DNA from: Serripes groenlandicus
Lineage: Eukaryota; Mollusca; Bivalvia; Cardiida; Cardiidae
Assembly: GCA_031761405.1 (NCBI GenBank)
Contig: JASEVX010000005.1
Coordinates: 29,721,063-29,785,062, forward strand
Direction of reading: 5' to 3'
Length of the DNA: 64,000 bases
Every line of letters begins with the position of its first letter. Position 1 is the first letter of the stretch. The translations under genes were made by a program, and so were the position numbers. Shown in pieces: positions 45,049 through 56,437 of the stretch. The notes below the pieces were generated by a model, which was not told where the DNA came from, searched no databases, and saw only the letters and a list, made by a program, of their open reading frames with translations.

Positions 45049-46616
45049 TTAATCCGAATCGCTGAAAACAGGTAAGATGCGTTTGTACTTCTTCGGTGGG
45101 CTGTTTTTTGCCTTTTCACATTTAGATTATTCTGCGGTATAAAAATTGAATACACCCCCATTAATGACTGTAGACCCCTGAAAAATTGACTGCATTTGTG
45201 ATGTTGAACTTTTTGCTTCGTTACTGTAGGATACATTTCTGGTAAAATTTGAAACAGCCATATTTTGTTGAACATTTGGTGATGGGGATAATGTAGCGGG
45301 CGGTTCAATATTGTTTGTCTGTTCAGATAAGATGCTGTTTGTATTGTTTAAGCTATTTCTTGGCACCAAGAATTTTCAGTAGAAGCAAACGTGCTGCGCT
45401 TTTTGGTCAGAGCGGACGATGTGAGTTTTTGTTGTTTATTGTTAATTTTGCTGTAGCTGTTTGCGCTACCAACACTTCTATGACCACTTATTTGTATTGT
45501 ACAGTTAGTTGGTAGTCCTAGGTCATTGTACCTTTGCATAAGATGTTTACGAACGCTGTGGTTTGTAAGTTTTCTTTCGCCCTGTATTGTATAGCATTTG
45601 TTGATCATTGCTTTTACTAATCCGTATATGTGGTTGATTCCCATGGGACTTCTTCTGAACCATACAGTGTCAGGTTTAGGATTCTCGACATAGTTAATTG
45701 CCAAAAAGAATGGGTCTTCACTGTGAAGCATTGATTCTGGGCGGTTGTCCCTATACATTTTATAAGCTTGAACTGGGCAGCATTGAAGATTTTGCTTATC
45801 ATTCCAAGCCTTAGGTTTGAATTTCCTGGTATTGCTTGAATCTGTACCAGTCCTGGTTTTGGTCTGTCTTTCTTTGACGTGTTCAAGAAATTCGTCCCCA
45901 TCTTCGTCGGTTCTCAATACAATGTCGCCCCATTTCAGCGTGTGCTGCTCACGGCCACCCCTCATCCCCATAAATAGCGAAAATGTCATATGGAGCAAAT
46001 TGGTTATCTGATACGCACTTTCAGTCCCTAATTGACCGCACTCGAACAAATTGTCGATGTCGTCATCCGTTAACTCTTCAGACTCATTTGGTTTGGAACC
46101 ATGTCCTTGGGATTTAAGGAAGGTTAATTTTGCTTTTATGGTTTTATTTACGTGGGGGAACAATGGGTTTTTATTGATGTTATGTGGATATCCTATGTTT
46201 CTTAAATAGCGCTCAAGACTAGACAGAAATCCACTGATACTTGATGGTTCGTAGTCTTCACCATTTTCTTTTTTGAGTACAGCAATAAAATTTCCAAAAA
46301 GCTGGTCAAGTTTTTCAATTTCAAAGGTTTCTGGCATTTCATTTTCATTTTGCTCTCAACAAAATTGTCTAAACATTTTCATATCACCCATTGTCTTTCT
46401 TTTTGTGTTCACATTTTCCTGGTCTTGAATGAAATGTTCAATTGAGGCTTGGTCAACAACCTCAAACCTTGACTTTTCCTTATTTTGTTGGGGATTATTT
46501 GTAATTTTACTTGTCTGCTGAATAGGTTGGTTGAAATTTGGTAGTTCTTCAAATTCAGAAGCTTGAAATATTGCTGACAATTCATTCCAACTCTCGAGGT
46601 CTAAAAAATCTGCCAT
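45049..46616 (-). pseudogene. Crypton-type tyrosine recombinase (DUF3504-like)
   Basis: The probable start is ATG at 46616 (MADFLDLESWNEL). The N-terminal segment ends MGDMKMFRQFC at an in-frame TGA (46356-46358), and the same frame then continues for 329 residues to 45348. Recombinase features in that part are FMGMRGGRE (catalytic Arg near residue 126), a strand Lys in ERQTKTRTG, TNHSVRKH (His 260, Arg 263) and SGHRSVGSANSY (His 286, candidate Tyr 295). A frameshift near 45350-45370 leads to a Ser/Asn-rich tail ending GSTVINGGVFNF. A TAA (45127) is followed in frame by a basic, then acidic end (KKYKRILPVFSDSD, stop 45049). This is the layout of Crypton-derived proteins such as the C-terminal domain of QRICH1/ZMYM-like genes. 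It is either a decayed Crypton or a gene with sequence errors. Confidence 0.8.
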
Positions 46617-47472
46617 TTTTGGTTTGGTGCAAGCTGCAGACGACGCAACTGTCAGTTGAGTAAACAACAACAACAACATACAAACTAATTCCTTTTTTTT
46701 TTTTTTTAAATAATGTTTTGTTTCAATATTTTAACATACATTTGTATTTAAAATCCTTAAAACTAAAAAAAAAAAAAATTCTTTAAAAAACTAAAACTTA
46801 TCGTCCCAGTGTTGGTTATCATTTTTTTAAAAATTGATATTGATTTTATGTCACTTAAATTTCAATGCAAAATTTGGATAGGTATGTAGATACAATTACA
46901 CAAATAAAACAACTCACACGCTAGCATAGTGGTGACTGGCAAATAGAAACAGGACAACCGAGTGGAAAAGGCACGAACTACTAAACAGACATCCCCACAT
47001 TACCACACACTGTTTGGTATGACACATAGATAGTACCAATCACCAAAACAATTGTTGTACTGTACCGTTAAAAGCTTCCAGACTTCAGACGATCACTGTA
47101 AATCAATCGGGTGGCAGCTCCTTACACTCATCCTGAGTGATGGCTACTGTTTCCATAATGTTTTACATGCAAATAATATTGAGTTGACTTGGTTCAAGGT
47201 AGCCATCTGATCAGGAGGACGTATAATTACACCCCCTCTCAAGTTTAGCCAACTAAACAACAGCATAATACTTTTGTAAACTGAGATTTAAGGAGACTTC
47301 AAATTTGAAGTAATATATTAACACATTTACTTGACTAGAAAAATGACAATATTGTCCACTGTTAATTAAATGCCCCTTCTGGCAGGCGGCTCTTATATAC
47401 AGTAAGTAGAAATCAGTCCAAGATCTGATAAACTCCGTCCAAGTTCTGAAATTAGAGTCAATTTTCATATAT
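46617..47472. other. No gene recognised upstream of the Crypton gene
   Basis: Contains T-rich runs at 46690-46710 and A-rich runs near 46768. No terminal repeats delimiting the Crypton element could be identified. The 47253-47472 part overlaps a short minus-strand frame without features. Confidence 0.45.
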
Positions 47473-48335
47473 TCAATAGTTTTCTTTGTCCCTTTGTGTT
47501 TTTTTCTGTTTCTTAGGTGGCTCACATACACTCGATTTGAGGGGAAACCTGATCCTCTTCAAGGCTGTACACGTAACATTCTCCAGTGAAGCGACATTCC
47601 ACCGGACGTCTCTTACCTCGTAACGAAGGTTATTCATTGTTTTGGACATCCTCTTCATTCGTTCGTATGGGCTCTTGAGAATACCCTTGTTAGAATTATT
47701 CTTCAGCGTCTTTAAAGCCCCTACCAACTGAGATCAGTGACATGTTAGGGGGTTGTTCCCTGTCTTTCTCCTGGAGTGCTTCCTCATCTACGGTCTCCTC
47801 CTTTAAATCTGGTTCGTTAATTATGGGATGTCCTGCCATGATCTGCTGAAATACACCTTAGGCAGGTTAATCATGAATGGCGTTCCAATCTCCCCGACCG
47901 TTTCTGACGCTGGGGCTACTGGTTCGATGTAAAAATATCCTTAGAAACACTATAAGGTCCCTGGTGACCCTTGGCTGGTCGATGAACACCTATGATGACG
48001 AACCGCATGTCGTTTAAGTAAAGTGCCAAGCATAGGCGACACCCAGAGGTCCTGGCTCGCCACTTAAACGGTTGACAACATTTTCTTGCTTTCACAAGGG
48101 CGTTCATCTCCCGATAGTCGACGCAAGGTCGAATGTCGCCGGACTTCTTTTGCATTACTGTAGGACGAATGGTGAGGCCCGTGGCGAAGTGATCGTCTGT
48201 ATCATCCCCTTCCGCAAGAATAGCTTTCTTTTCCTCATTCGTGTAAGGCAACGATACTCTTCGGGGTCTTTGTTTGATAGGAGGGGCATCTCCTTTATAA
48301 ATTACGTGATCTGCAAGGGAAGTGTAAAACACTTA
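47473..48335 (-). pseudogene. Second LTR-retrotransposon relic (RT fragment)
   Basis: On the minus strand, 48332 down to about 48090 encodes the N-terminal part of a gypsy-type RT: DHVIYKGDAPPIKQRPRRVS, then PTVMQKKSGDIRPCVDYREM, equivalent to the first RT blocks. The segment between them is shortened and unusual (AEGDDTDDHFATGLTI). Similarity then stops. Downstream are frame-broken acidic and basic pieces (KEETVDEEALQEKDREQPPN; KNNSNKGILKSPYERMKRMS at 47473-47727) that may be other parts of the same element. No LTRs were identified. The sequence differs clearly from the gypsy at 14215. Confidence 0.65.
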
Positions 48336-48417
48336 ACTCGGCAATCGTTTTCTTCTCCGGACTATGCTCAGCTTCAGAAACGACACGTATTACTCATATC
48401 CCACCACCTGATCTGCA

Positions 48418-48800
48418 TAATGCGAATATCAGTGAATGAAATTTGTCCGCCGTGCATTCGGACATAGGATTTTACCTGGACAGCTGAATGCACATGTCCG
48501 GCGCTAATACGCATGCGTTTTTGCCCATTTCAATGAGTTGAACAGGTCGTTATATCCTGAAAAAAGGCACTGTTGTAGCCCTTTCTACACCCACCCGCCC
48601 GGCATAGAGCGAATCTCAATAAATAAAATGAGTCCGCCGTGTGCCCTGACTGAGAATCTGACCCGGACAGCTGAATGTACCTTTACCTTGTGCTAATACA
48701 CTCGCCTTTTGGCTTATTACAATGTGTTGACATTTTCGTTATATCGTAATAAAGGCATATGTTGTATCCCTTATCCCACCCATTAGCCCTGCATAGAGCG
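48418..48800. repeat. About 190-bp tandem duplication next to a SINE
   Basis: Two units (about 48418-48613 and 48614-48800) share GTCCGCCGTG, GGACAGCTGAATG, GTGCTAATAC/GCGCTAATAC and CATAGAGCGAATCT. They are about 75 percent similar by eye. The second runs into the SINE head at 48810. Confidence 0.65.
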
Positions 48801-48809
48801 AATCTAGCG

Positions 48810-48924
48810 GGTGTTTTGCCATTACACCGATGGGTTTTCGATATCTGTTTGTGACTCAACTTGGGATCGAACACCGGTCACTTGCCTCCGAAACGGACGC
48901 TTAAACCATTACACTATTTGGCCG
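48810..48924 (-). mobile_element. tRNA-like SINE head
   Basis: Minus strand: CCGGCCAAATAGTGTAATGG contains an A-box and GGTGTTCGATCCCAAG a B-box at tRNA-like spacing. The acceptor stem does not pair properly, so it is a SINE head rather than a tRNA gene. Confidence 0.65.
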
Positions 48925-49139
48925 GTTATAATTGTGAATAGTTTTCTTAACCGAAGCTTTATAATATTCGGTATTGTGTAATATATTGCGGTCAGACAGC
49001 TTTGAGTTGGGTCAGACAGAAACGTTAACGTTTCTTTTGACCAAATGTCATCTCCATGATTGGTAGAGTTCTTAACATTCTTCACGGAATATTAAACGAT
49101 TCCAACAAAAAGCAGACAACTTAATGAAAATGCATAATA

Positions 49140-49441
49140 ATTAATTTGATTTATTTGGGTTTTGTCGTCGTTTCCAATAATTTGTTAATCAAATCACGGC
49201 GGCCGATTCACTTACTCGTGCGTTTCATTAATTTCTCACACCAGTACTCCACACAACATACATTCCAATCAACTGGCTGCTTTTCCACATAGACAGTTTT
49301 CCCATTGGTGATAGACGAATGACGCTTGTCAAAGTTACTTTTGTCAAACGTCGGCAAGAAGGTTTGCCGAGCGTGGGTTCGAACTCACACATCCTGGGTT
49401 GACAGCCCGCGTTGCTACCGACAGAGCTAATTGGGCTCGGC
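49140..49441 (-). mobile_element. tRNA-derived SINE
   Basis: Same family as 12741-13004. On the minus strand it has GCCGAGCCCAATTAGCTCTG (A-box region) and GAGTTCGAACCCACGCTCGG (B-box). The shared body corresponds to the plus-strand words CTGCTTTTCCACATAGAC and CCCATTGGTGATAGACGAAT. The 3' side keeps the TTAATCAAATCACGGCGGCC domain. Confidence 0.85.
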
Positions 49442-49729
49442 ACAGGCAAAACAAGGGAAAGTCTCTATCAATGGAAGTACAGTAGTTGAATAGAGTTGAC
49501 ACAATGTGCATTATTATAAGAAATGTGTAGCCGGGCGTTGATCATGACCATTCCCTATATTCTGCTGATTATACATATATCATTGAAAATGTATATTTGT
49601 GTTAGTGTCATGATTTTTAAGTTGCAAGGTTTTAGCCGAATGTGGAAGGTTATCTTATTTTGTAATCTATGAATCAAAAGTACTGAAATATATGTGTAAA
49701 CTATTTTTGTATTTCTTGTCTGATTTCAA

Positions 49730-50190
49730 GATTATTGCTGCAGAAATGTTTATTTAGTGTCCCTCTACATAATTTGTTCAAACCATATTGATTGATTGAA
49801 AGAGATAGAAGCCATCAGGGGCATCAGAAATGGGGTAAAACAAACTTTACGATTCAAACCACATCTTCTCTTGATTCATTGGAACGATATAAACCACACA
49901 GAATTGTGTGTTTAGTGGTCCTCTTCTAAATTTTATCAGAATGCTTACTGATAAGCTGTTCCATTTACAGTGTCCATTCCTCGCAGTTTCATTCCCACGC
50001 TTGATCAAATCATTACTAAAGATAGCAGTTAAACATTTGCTACTGTACCGTCATTCAGGTAATCGATTTTGGGCCATCATGTCACTCTCGTTTGTTAATG
50101 ATAGGGATACGTGTATACATGTATGTAGTAATTGTCTAATCAACGAAGATATTTTACCTGTTGAAACTAAATATAATTATTTTATTTAAT
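49730..50190 (+). repeat. Dispersed repeat family B, copy 3
   Basis: GTGTCCCTCTACATAATTTG, CATTTACAGTGTCCATTCCT, CATTCAGGTAATCGATTTTG and GGGCCATCATGTCACTCTC follow the order seen at 2650-3150. Confidence 0.6.
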
Positions 50191-50321
50191 CTATGTGACA
50201 TATTTATTGCTGCAAGATAGACCTTATTGTTTGCATTGTATTCGTATAATGATAATGTTGTGTTTTTAAAAAAAAAAATATTATAAATAAAATAGAAAAC
50301 TATATTAATGGAACTAAAAGA

Positions 50322-50512
50322 TTCCTCTATCCTCGGGCCGACACATTCCGTCTCTGACAGAAAGAGATATAGAGTAATGATTCCTGAAATTGAAATTCCG
50401 CAGGAGGTGAAACGTGTCTGCCCAGATTTGCCTGCGCGGCATGCTTAGACTGACCCGGGTCGATACTTTACGTAGAGTCCATAATGTTGGTTTTCCCGTG
50501 GAACGGCTGAAT
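50322..50512. mobile_element. TIR element family F, left-truncated copy
   Basis: GACACATTCCGTCTCTGACA, CGCAGGAGGTGAAACGTG, CCTGCGCGGCATGCTTAG and the right end ATGTTGGTTTTCCCGTGGAA match family F. The left terminal repeat is missing. Confidence 0.65.
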
Positions 50513-50602
50513 TATAACAAGTCGCTGTTCTATATGAACATTGTAATGTAACCATTGCTATATTAAGGGCTGATCGCCTCTTTACACTATTAAAGACTTG
50601 TT

Positions 50603-50900
50603 ACAAGACGAATTTTGATGCTAAGCATCAAAGACGCCGCGCATGATTTTAAAGCATGACTTAAAGGGAAGCAGATGCAGTTCAATACATTTAAATAACC
50701 TGTGCAAACGGACAGGATGTAACTATTTTGAACAAGAAGGCCAAATGTACCTTTATCTTAAACCAGAAGTCCAAGATGTTCCTTTATTGCTCACCTGGAT
50801 ACCATAGTTTATAGTAAAATGTTATCAAGAGCAAAAAGAGTCCATTTTGACGTAAGGATTATACACTTTATATGCTACGATCTATGTGATATTCAGCATG
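50603..50900 (+). repeat. Dispersed repeat D, copy 3
   Basis: ACAAGACGAATTTTGATGC through CACCTGGATACCATAG, continuing into GTTATCAAGAGCAAAAAGAG. The continuation matches 22890-22920 on the far side of the gypsy element. Confidence 0.8.
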
Positions 50901-51239
50901 TAAAGTTTAGTCGTGAAATGACAATTTAAGTCTTCAAACCAGTTGGTTTACCGTTTGGAAGGAGAGAGGGAAGTTTATTTTCCTTCAAGTTGAGCAGAAG
51001 TATGATAACAAAAAATACAAATAATTTTAACAAGTTTAAAGATATTTAATATCAAAATTAAGCATTTATGAATTAGTACAGAGTCTGAACAGATAACACG
51101 GAGCTGCATATAAATATCGGAGAGATAGCCGATGATAGATCACCATAATTGTTTCCATATTGTTTACATTAAGATATTTTTGAAGTTGTCCAAGACCATA
51201 ATTATGGTTGTGCATGCAAACCTTATTATCATATGAGCG

Positions 51240-51521
51240 ATGATTCACGAATTATTAGAGAAAGTGTACACGAATGTCTGCCTTAGTGCACCAATGTTAT
51301 CTGACGAAAATGGATTCTATCCCCTAGGACTATCGATATTCGACGAACAGTGTAGGGCCAAATCAAGCAGCACGGATGCGCAGGTTTATATAAATCTCGT
51401 TAATTTTCACGAAGCCCCGTCATCTATCTTTCAAGAGCCAAGCTTACTGTTATGTTCGGACTCTAAAAACGAGACTTACAGGTTCGAAAAACAGTTCTAC
51501 ATGTCTCAGAATGATTTTTGA
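51240..51521 (+). CDS. Possible terminal exon or chance frame (unknown)
   Basis: A 93-codon frame with protein-like composition (for example PLGLSIFDEQCRAKSSST and NLVNFHEAPSSIFQEP) ends at TGA 51519-51521. An in-frame TGA lies just before its first ATG. An acceptor-like TGTCTGCCTTAG ends at about 51285. I recognise no domain and see no partner exons. The rest of 50901-52117 holds nothing else recognisable. Confidence 0.2.
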   Translation: MIHELLEKVYTNVCLSAPMLSDENGFYPLGLSIFDEQCRAKSSSTDAQVYINLVNFHEAPSSIFQEPSLLLCSDSKNETYRFEKQFYMSQNDF

Positions 51522-52117
51522 TATTTTTTAAGTTGTCATGTTTTTACAATTGTGTTGCAATACAAGAATATATATCTTGAAGTTTGCCATATGGCTGACC
51601 AAGATGATCGCCAATGCCCCGTATGAAATTAGGCCACGTCAGCTTTAATCGACCTGTAGAAATATCGTTCCTGATCTTTCTAAATTTCTGTTATAATATC
51701 ATTGTCCCTTATTTATTAAACATTGTCCAAATAACTTTATCTGCCTTTTAAATTGACATTTCCTAACTCATTCTCCCGAATGTTATCATAATAAAATGTG
51801 TTTATGGAATTATTTCTGACTAGATATATACCCAGCATCAACGCGTATGACACCCTGCAATTATGGCTCCTCATTTGGCGAAATCTGGTCAGATTTGTTT
51901 TAAGATGGTCTTAGTATTTATGAGCTTTAATATGTCAGATTCGTTGGACAGTTATAAGAACAGATCTTACAAACATCATGGAACCTTTGTTTTATTCTTC
52001 CTATTCGGTCAAACAAGATCACTTCACATTGTGGTTAAAATCAGTCTGGGACACATATTAAATAAAAGATTGAATGAAATGTTATCATATTATTTTGTTA
52101 TGACAATCAACTATTTA

Positions 52118-52282
52118 GGAATCCGCCGTGGCAGAATGGTGAGCGTGGCGTCCTGAGTTTGATCCCTGATCGCGGAATAACTACGAAGAGCTCCTGGTCA
52201 TTGTAAAGTACTGATTAATCACATGAATACGTTTATTGTCACCGTGATATATATGGAATACTGTTGAAAACGCTATAAAAAG
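52118..52282 (+). mobile_element. tRNA-derived SINE, plus strand
   Basis: GGAATCCGCCGTGGCAGAAT with an A-box (TGGCAGAATGG) and a B-box (GAGTTTGATCCCTG). The 3' part GTGATATATATGGAATACTG plus TTGAAAACGCTATAAAA is the conserved SINE end. The overlapping frame ending at 52156 is not a gene. Confidence 0.75.
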
Positions 52283-52343
52283 ATCAGAGCTCTATAAAAG
52301 GGCATTTTTCATGTTATAAAATCCTTATTTGACATTGAAACCC

Positions 52344-52405
52344 TATGTTGTGGGTACTCAAAAGAGTCGTCTCAGAGAGACGATTCTTTCGAGTACCCAG
52401 AACAT
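52344..52405. repeat. Short perfect-loop hairpin, 29-bp arms
   Basis: ATGTTGTGGGTACTCAAAAG and GAGTCGTCTC, then AGA, then GAGACGATTC and TTTCGAGTACCCAGAACAT. Three mismatches are seen in 29 pairs. The loop is too tight for a typical microRNA precursor. The following kilobase (52406-53472) has only scattered AT-rich sequence. Confidence 0.7.
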
Positions 52406-53472
52406 CGGATTTTGTTGAGTAATAAGAGAAATGAGTGTAGGGAAAAGACCTGTTCACTCCATCCTATATAGTCCTCTGAAAATATGATTCTGAGTTATGT
52501 CCATCTTGTTATTAGATACAGAATGCTTACCATTTCTACATATAGATATGCTTATGAGCTATTACAGTAAGCAGTTTCATTCATATTTATGCATATAGGA
52601 GGTGTATTTTCTTTTTCAAAAGGGCTTGATTTAATACGCCGAACTATGTAAGAACGACACGTCTTTAAAAACAAAATGCAAATGCGTACATTTTGGTTGG
52701 AGGATAATAAAAAGACAATTGACTTTATCAACATAGCTTTGCAAGTTGAAAAACTGATAGATTACATGTATGACGCCATCCGGAAATCCGAGTAACGTCA
52801 TAACATGTGAATGTGTAGTATTTCATACGCTCGTAATACATTAACAATTTGAGTGGAACTTATAACTTTTCGTTTGTTTACGTACTGCTGTATGTAATAA
52901 TGTGCGAGTAGTAGTTATATATATATATCTGCGTCAGGGGAAAAGGGACCCTGTTACACCACCTTGTTGGTATCGCATACAGGGACCTGGTACTGAAGCC
53001 CGTTAAGCTTCAATCAATGTTTTCATCAGAATGTATTATATATATGGCTCATCTATATTTAGGCAGACCGTGAATGCTCTGATAGGATTGCACGTTTGGA
53101 CAGGATCATCCGAGTCTTCACTGTTTAAGGATGCAATGAGACCCATTTTTGCCAGAGGTGACTTAAAATAAATAGTGTCTCTTTTATTCATATTGTTACA
53201 ACGACATTAAATGCGTATATAGCACATCATTTGATGATTTCTTTTATTTAGCATAAGAACGTAACTTATGTGACAGTTCATATTTCTGTTAGTATTCCAT
53301 ATCTTGTCCTCTTTATTGATCACCCATCGTATTCCTCTAGTGTATACCGTCTCTCTCCCAGGATCGACCGATTTATTTTGCAATTTGGAAAACGTCACCA
53401 AAACAGAAGGTCCGCGGGATATCCTGTCAATAGATCCATGTGTAAATGTCATAGAGCCATAGCTTTTATTTG

Positions 53473-53728
53473 CATATCGAGGACTTGGCGTGAAACAGTT
53501 GTAAGTAAAAACCTAGTTTAAAAACCCTGGTTTAGGGGCAATTTTGACCCCTTTGTAAACAATGCAAATTTAGATGCCATTGCTCAGAAAGAGCAATGGC
53601 ACCTAAATTTCCATTGTTTACCAAGAAAAATGATTTAATGCTTATAAAGACTTCATGGCGAGGTGATTAAACTTGGTACAAAAATACCAGTTTTAGTTAC
53701 AACTGTTTCACGCCAAGCCCTCGATATG
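53473..53728. mobile_element. TIR element family H with internal hairpin
   Basis: CATATCGAGGACTTGGCGTG on the left and CACGCCAAGCCCTCGATATG on the right are inverted for about 32 bp with one mismatch. Inside, arms of 31 bp (53555-53585 and 53591-53621) around AGAAA form a second hairpin: GTAAACAATG / CATTGTTTAC. Size is 256 bp and it is non-coding. A single copy is seen here. Confidence 0.75.
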
Positions 53729-53739
53729 GTGTTTTGTTT

Positions 53740-54135
53740 GTCAATAAGTGTTTATAACCCATATAATAAACGTGCAGCAGACGATTTTCAAAACACCGGC
53801 GTTATAATATGGAAAACCTCTAAAAATGAAAGTGTGACTACTCATGTGATGGATTTTTGGTCCTCTCATTCTGGACAAACGTGTTGGTGCAATTTCCTTA
53901 GGATATTTTGGTTTGAAACCGTGTACTTGTCGTTTACGTAGTGGCATGCAAGAGCTCTAGTTTTTAATTCGGCAATGAATGGTCCATTTCTTTTGTTGAA
54001 ACAAGTTTAAATAGGCGGAAAAGGTTTATGTTTTTGTGTGATTTACTGAAACTTTTAATACGTGTCCCTTTAGTGACATAACGTCCGCTCAACTCCTAGA
54101 TGACAATGAAAATGACAAATATATTTTGAAAGTAT
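53740..54135. other. No gene recognised; MITE P scrap
   Basis: GCAGCAGACGATTTTCAAAAC at about 53776 resembles the MITE P arm. The remainder is unassigned. Confidence 0.4.
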
Positions 54136-54680
54136 TTAGGCCACCGGCCCATAGTACAAAGTATTTGATTAAATAATATTTTTAAACTGAAACTGATGTC
54201 CTTATCTATTGTTCATTAACATAATGATGAATTTTCGTCATTGAACAATGCATTAAAGTAAGTAATAATGGTGTCGCTTGTATAAATTTCTTATTTCACC
54301 ATACTTTTGACAAGGAAATAAAACATGACATTCGCATTCAACAATTTTGAAAATAGTATGTGCATATTTTTTGGTCACGATCAATATTATTGTGTCGATC
54401 AGTCTCGATGCCAAGTTTGTGGTTCGGGAAACGACATTTAGCAAATGCTATTCTATATTTAAGTGTATAGTCAATTAACAGAAATCTTTCAGTATTTAGT
54501 ATGTTATTTAACATGTTAATAATGGTGGGTACGGCCGGATTCATTGATCTGCATGTGCCAGTTTTGTTTTGAAAAATCTGGTATGCAATTTGGCAAATAA
54601 AGTCCTCTATTTTTCGTCTTAGAAAATAAAAGTTAACGTTTTGATGCAAGTATCTGTCTTTTATTTTATCCCTATCCTGA
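54136..54680 (-). pseudogene. LINE ORF2 C-terminal relic, copy 2
   Basis: The minus strand encodes LKYRIAFAKCRFPNHKLGIE, then TDRHNNIDRDQKICTYYF. After a frame break comes VECECHVLFPCQKYGEIRNL. These correspond to the segment before and within the Cys/His block seen at 37638-37920. The 3' flank contains GGGCCGGTGGCC (about 54137-54148). It is a 5'-truncated, mutated copy that abuts TIR element I at 54681. Confidence 0.65.
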
Positions 54681-55118
54681 AGGTCAAAGGGAAGCAATTC
54701 GGATCGGATCGCTGGGCAGACAATTTTATCCAGGGGATTGCAGATGAATTCATCATACTGAAGTGGTCTCCCATTGGATAATATTGATGTTGTTGAAAGT
54801 TGAAAGTGTTTTTAATAAAGTTGAATACTCTCTGACTGATTTGTAATCAAAACATTGTTTGCTTTTAGCTATATCGACAGCATAAGAGCTATTTTCAAAT
54901 CAACATGTATTTTCTGAAATTGAGAGTAAAAATCACTGCGGGATAAGGGTTACCTTTGAGCTGACGTCATAGCTAAAACAATGTTTGTTGTGCTTTTTTT
55001 GGTTGTTTTAAGAATGAACATTAATTGAATAGAGGTTTCTTGGTTATTTGGATTGTTGGGAAAGAGCCTTAGACCAAAACGCTATAATGGTCGCATATGA
55101 ATTGCTCCCGTCTGACCT
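54681..55118. mobile_element. TIR element family I, diverged copy
   Basis: This is the inverse of 15520-15980. AGGTCAAAGGGAAGCAATTC at the left end, CTGGGCAGACAATTTTATCC, CTTTTAGCTATATCGACA and the right end GAATTGCTCCCGTCTGACCT match element I in order. Confidence 0.7.
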
Positions 55119-55192
55119 GATGCTATACAGGAGAGACCGATACCCGACGTTCCGGAGCGAGAAACCTTACAGGTGTAGCTAGTTTTAGATTT

Positions 55193-55400
55193 TCCTACAT
55201 ACGACAAATCTGCAGCTGACGACTTTGAAAACACCTAGGCAAAACTAAGGAAAATCTCTACAACTGAAAGTATAATTAGTGAATAGAATTGAAAACATTG
55301 TGACAAAAGGAGAAATTGCTCATCATGAGCAATTTCTCCTTTTGTCAAAATGTTTTCAAAAGTCGTCTGCTGCAGAGGCGTTATTGCGAATGTAAGGATG
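55193..55400. mobile_element. MITE P copy with near-perfect central hairpin
   Basis: The centre GACAAAAGGAGAAATTGCTC, ATC and its inverse GAGCAATTTCTCCTTTTGTC are fully complementary, and the flanking GAAAACATTGT is also paired with one mismatch. CTGCAGCTGACGAC (left) and GTCGTCTGCTGCAG (right) remain. The terminal CCC/TTAA ends are not clear here. Confidence 0.7.
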
Positions 55401-56437
55401 TATGCAGTGTGTGTAGTTTGTGTTCCTCTTCACAGAGTGTATGGTTAAGGCGAGCCAAGCCAAAGGCGTCCGAGTTTTCATATTTGAAAAATATGGGAAT
55501 AAAACACACAATAACTCGTTAAAATAATACAAATAGTCTCTCTAAATTGTCCATATGTTATGATAATAATGAGCGTATAAGAAAATGTGGGTAATCCCAC
55601 CCAGGACCGTGTTAATTTTAATTGCCTCTTTGTGGTTCATATAGTGGCTAAGTTCACGACGAACCCGAGTTCCGACTAGAGTTACACGGGTTCCTCATGA
55701 ACGACAAGAGTTCTAACACTAGTGACGTCATATGAACTTCTGACCCCCGACTATTCGCAAACCTACTTCGAGCGAAAATAAATAATCCTAAAATACGAAC
55801 CTCTGAGTTCAGTAATCAGTGATTTTCTTATTTGTAAGGCAGATACATAAGGATTTGTTTCATTGGGCCTTGCAAATAATTGCGATCCGTAATTTAGACA
55901 ACAAGAAAGCGAGCTTTCTGGTGTCGATAATGAAATAAGTGTATACAACACGGAGGCTTCCATTTTGAATTTTGACTCCAGACTGGAGCTGTGCGTTCAC
56001 GAGAACCAAGTGTCTGCGCATGCGCCATCGATACACGTGCCCCCTGACCCTACCCTCATTGAGTTCGTCATGAACTTAGCCATTTTATATAATACGATAG
56101 GGAGTTTATTTATAGTAACACGGTCTTGTTTGGGATTCCCCGACTTTTCTCATACGATAACATTACGGTCGTTATTATTATAGCATATGGACCATATAAA
56201 GACTATTTGTAGTAGTTTAACCAAGTATTGTGTGGGCTTTTTATGCCAAAACATGCTCCATTCGTTTTACTGCATTCTTACGTGATTTTACACACCATTG
56301 GTCACTTAAACCTGTACAACCTTCGTAAAGAATTCTTCAAATTTCATACATCACTTTGATCGGTTCTACCTACCGTTCATTCGTATAAGGTTGTGGTATT
56401 CTAGAGCTAAGTACGATTGTTCAAGACACACCTTTTT
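55401..56437. other. No gene recognised
   Basis: No gene or known repeat. A roughly matching inverted pair, GGCTAAGTTCACGACGAACC (55647) and GTTCGTCATGAACTTAGCC (56062), lies 400 bp apart and may mark another TIR element. Confidence 0.45.

Noticed and set aside
52344..52405. microRNA precursor
   Set aside because: Loop of three bases and no sign of conserved mature-arm structure; cannot be supported without expression data.
53270..53521. 83-codon frame before element H
   Set aside because: Ends inside the terminal repeat of element H; no domain.
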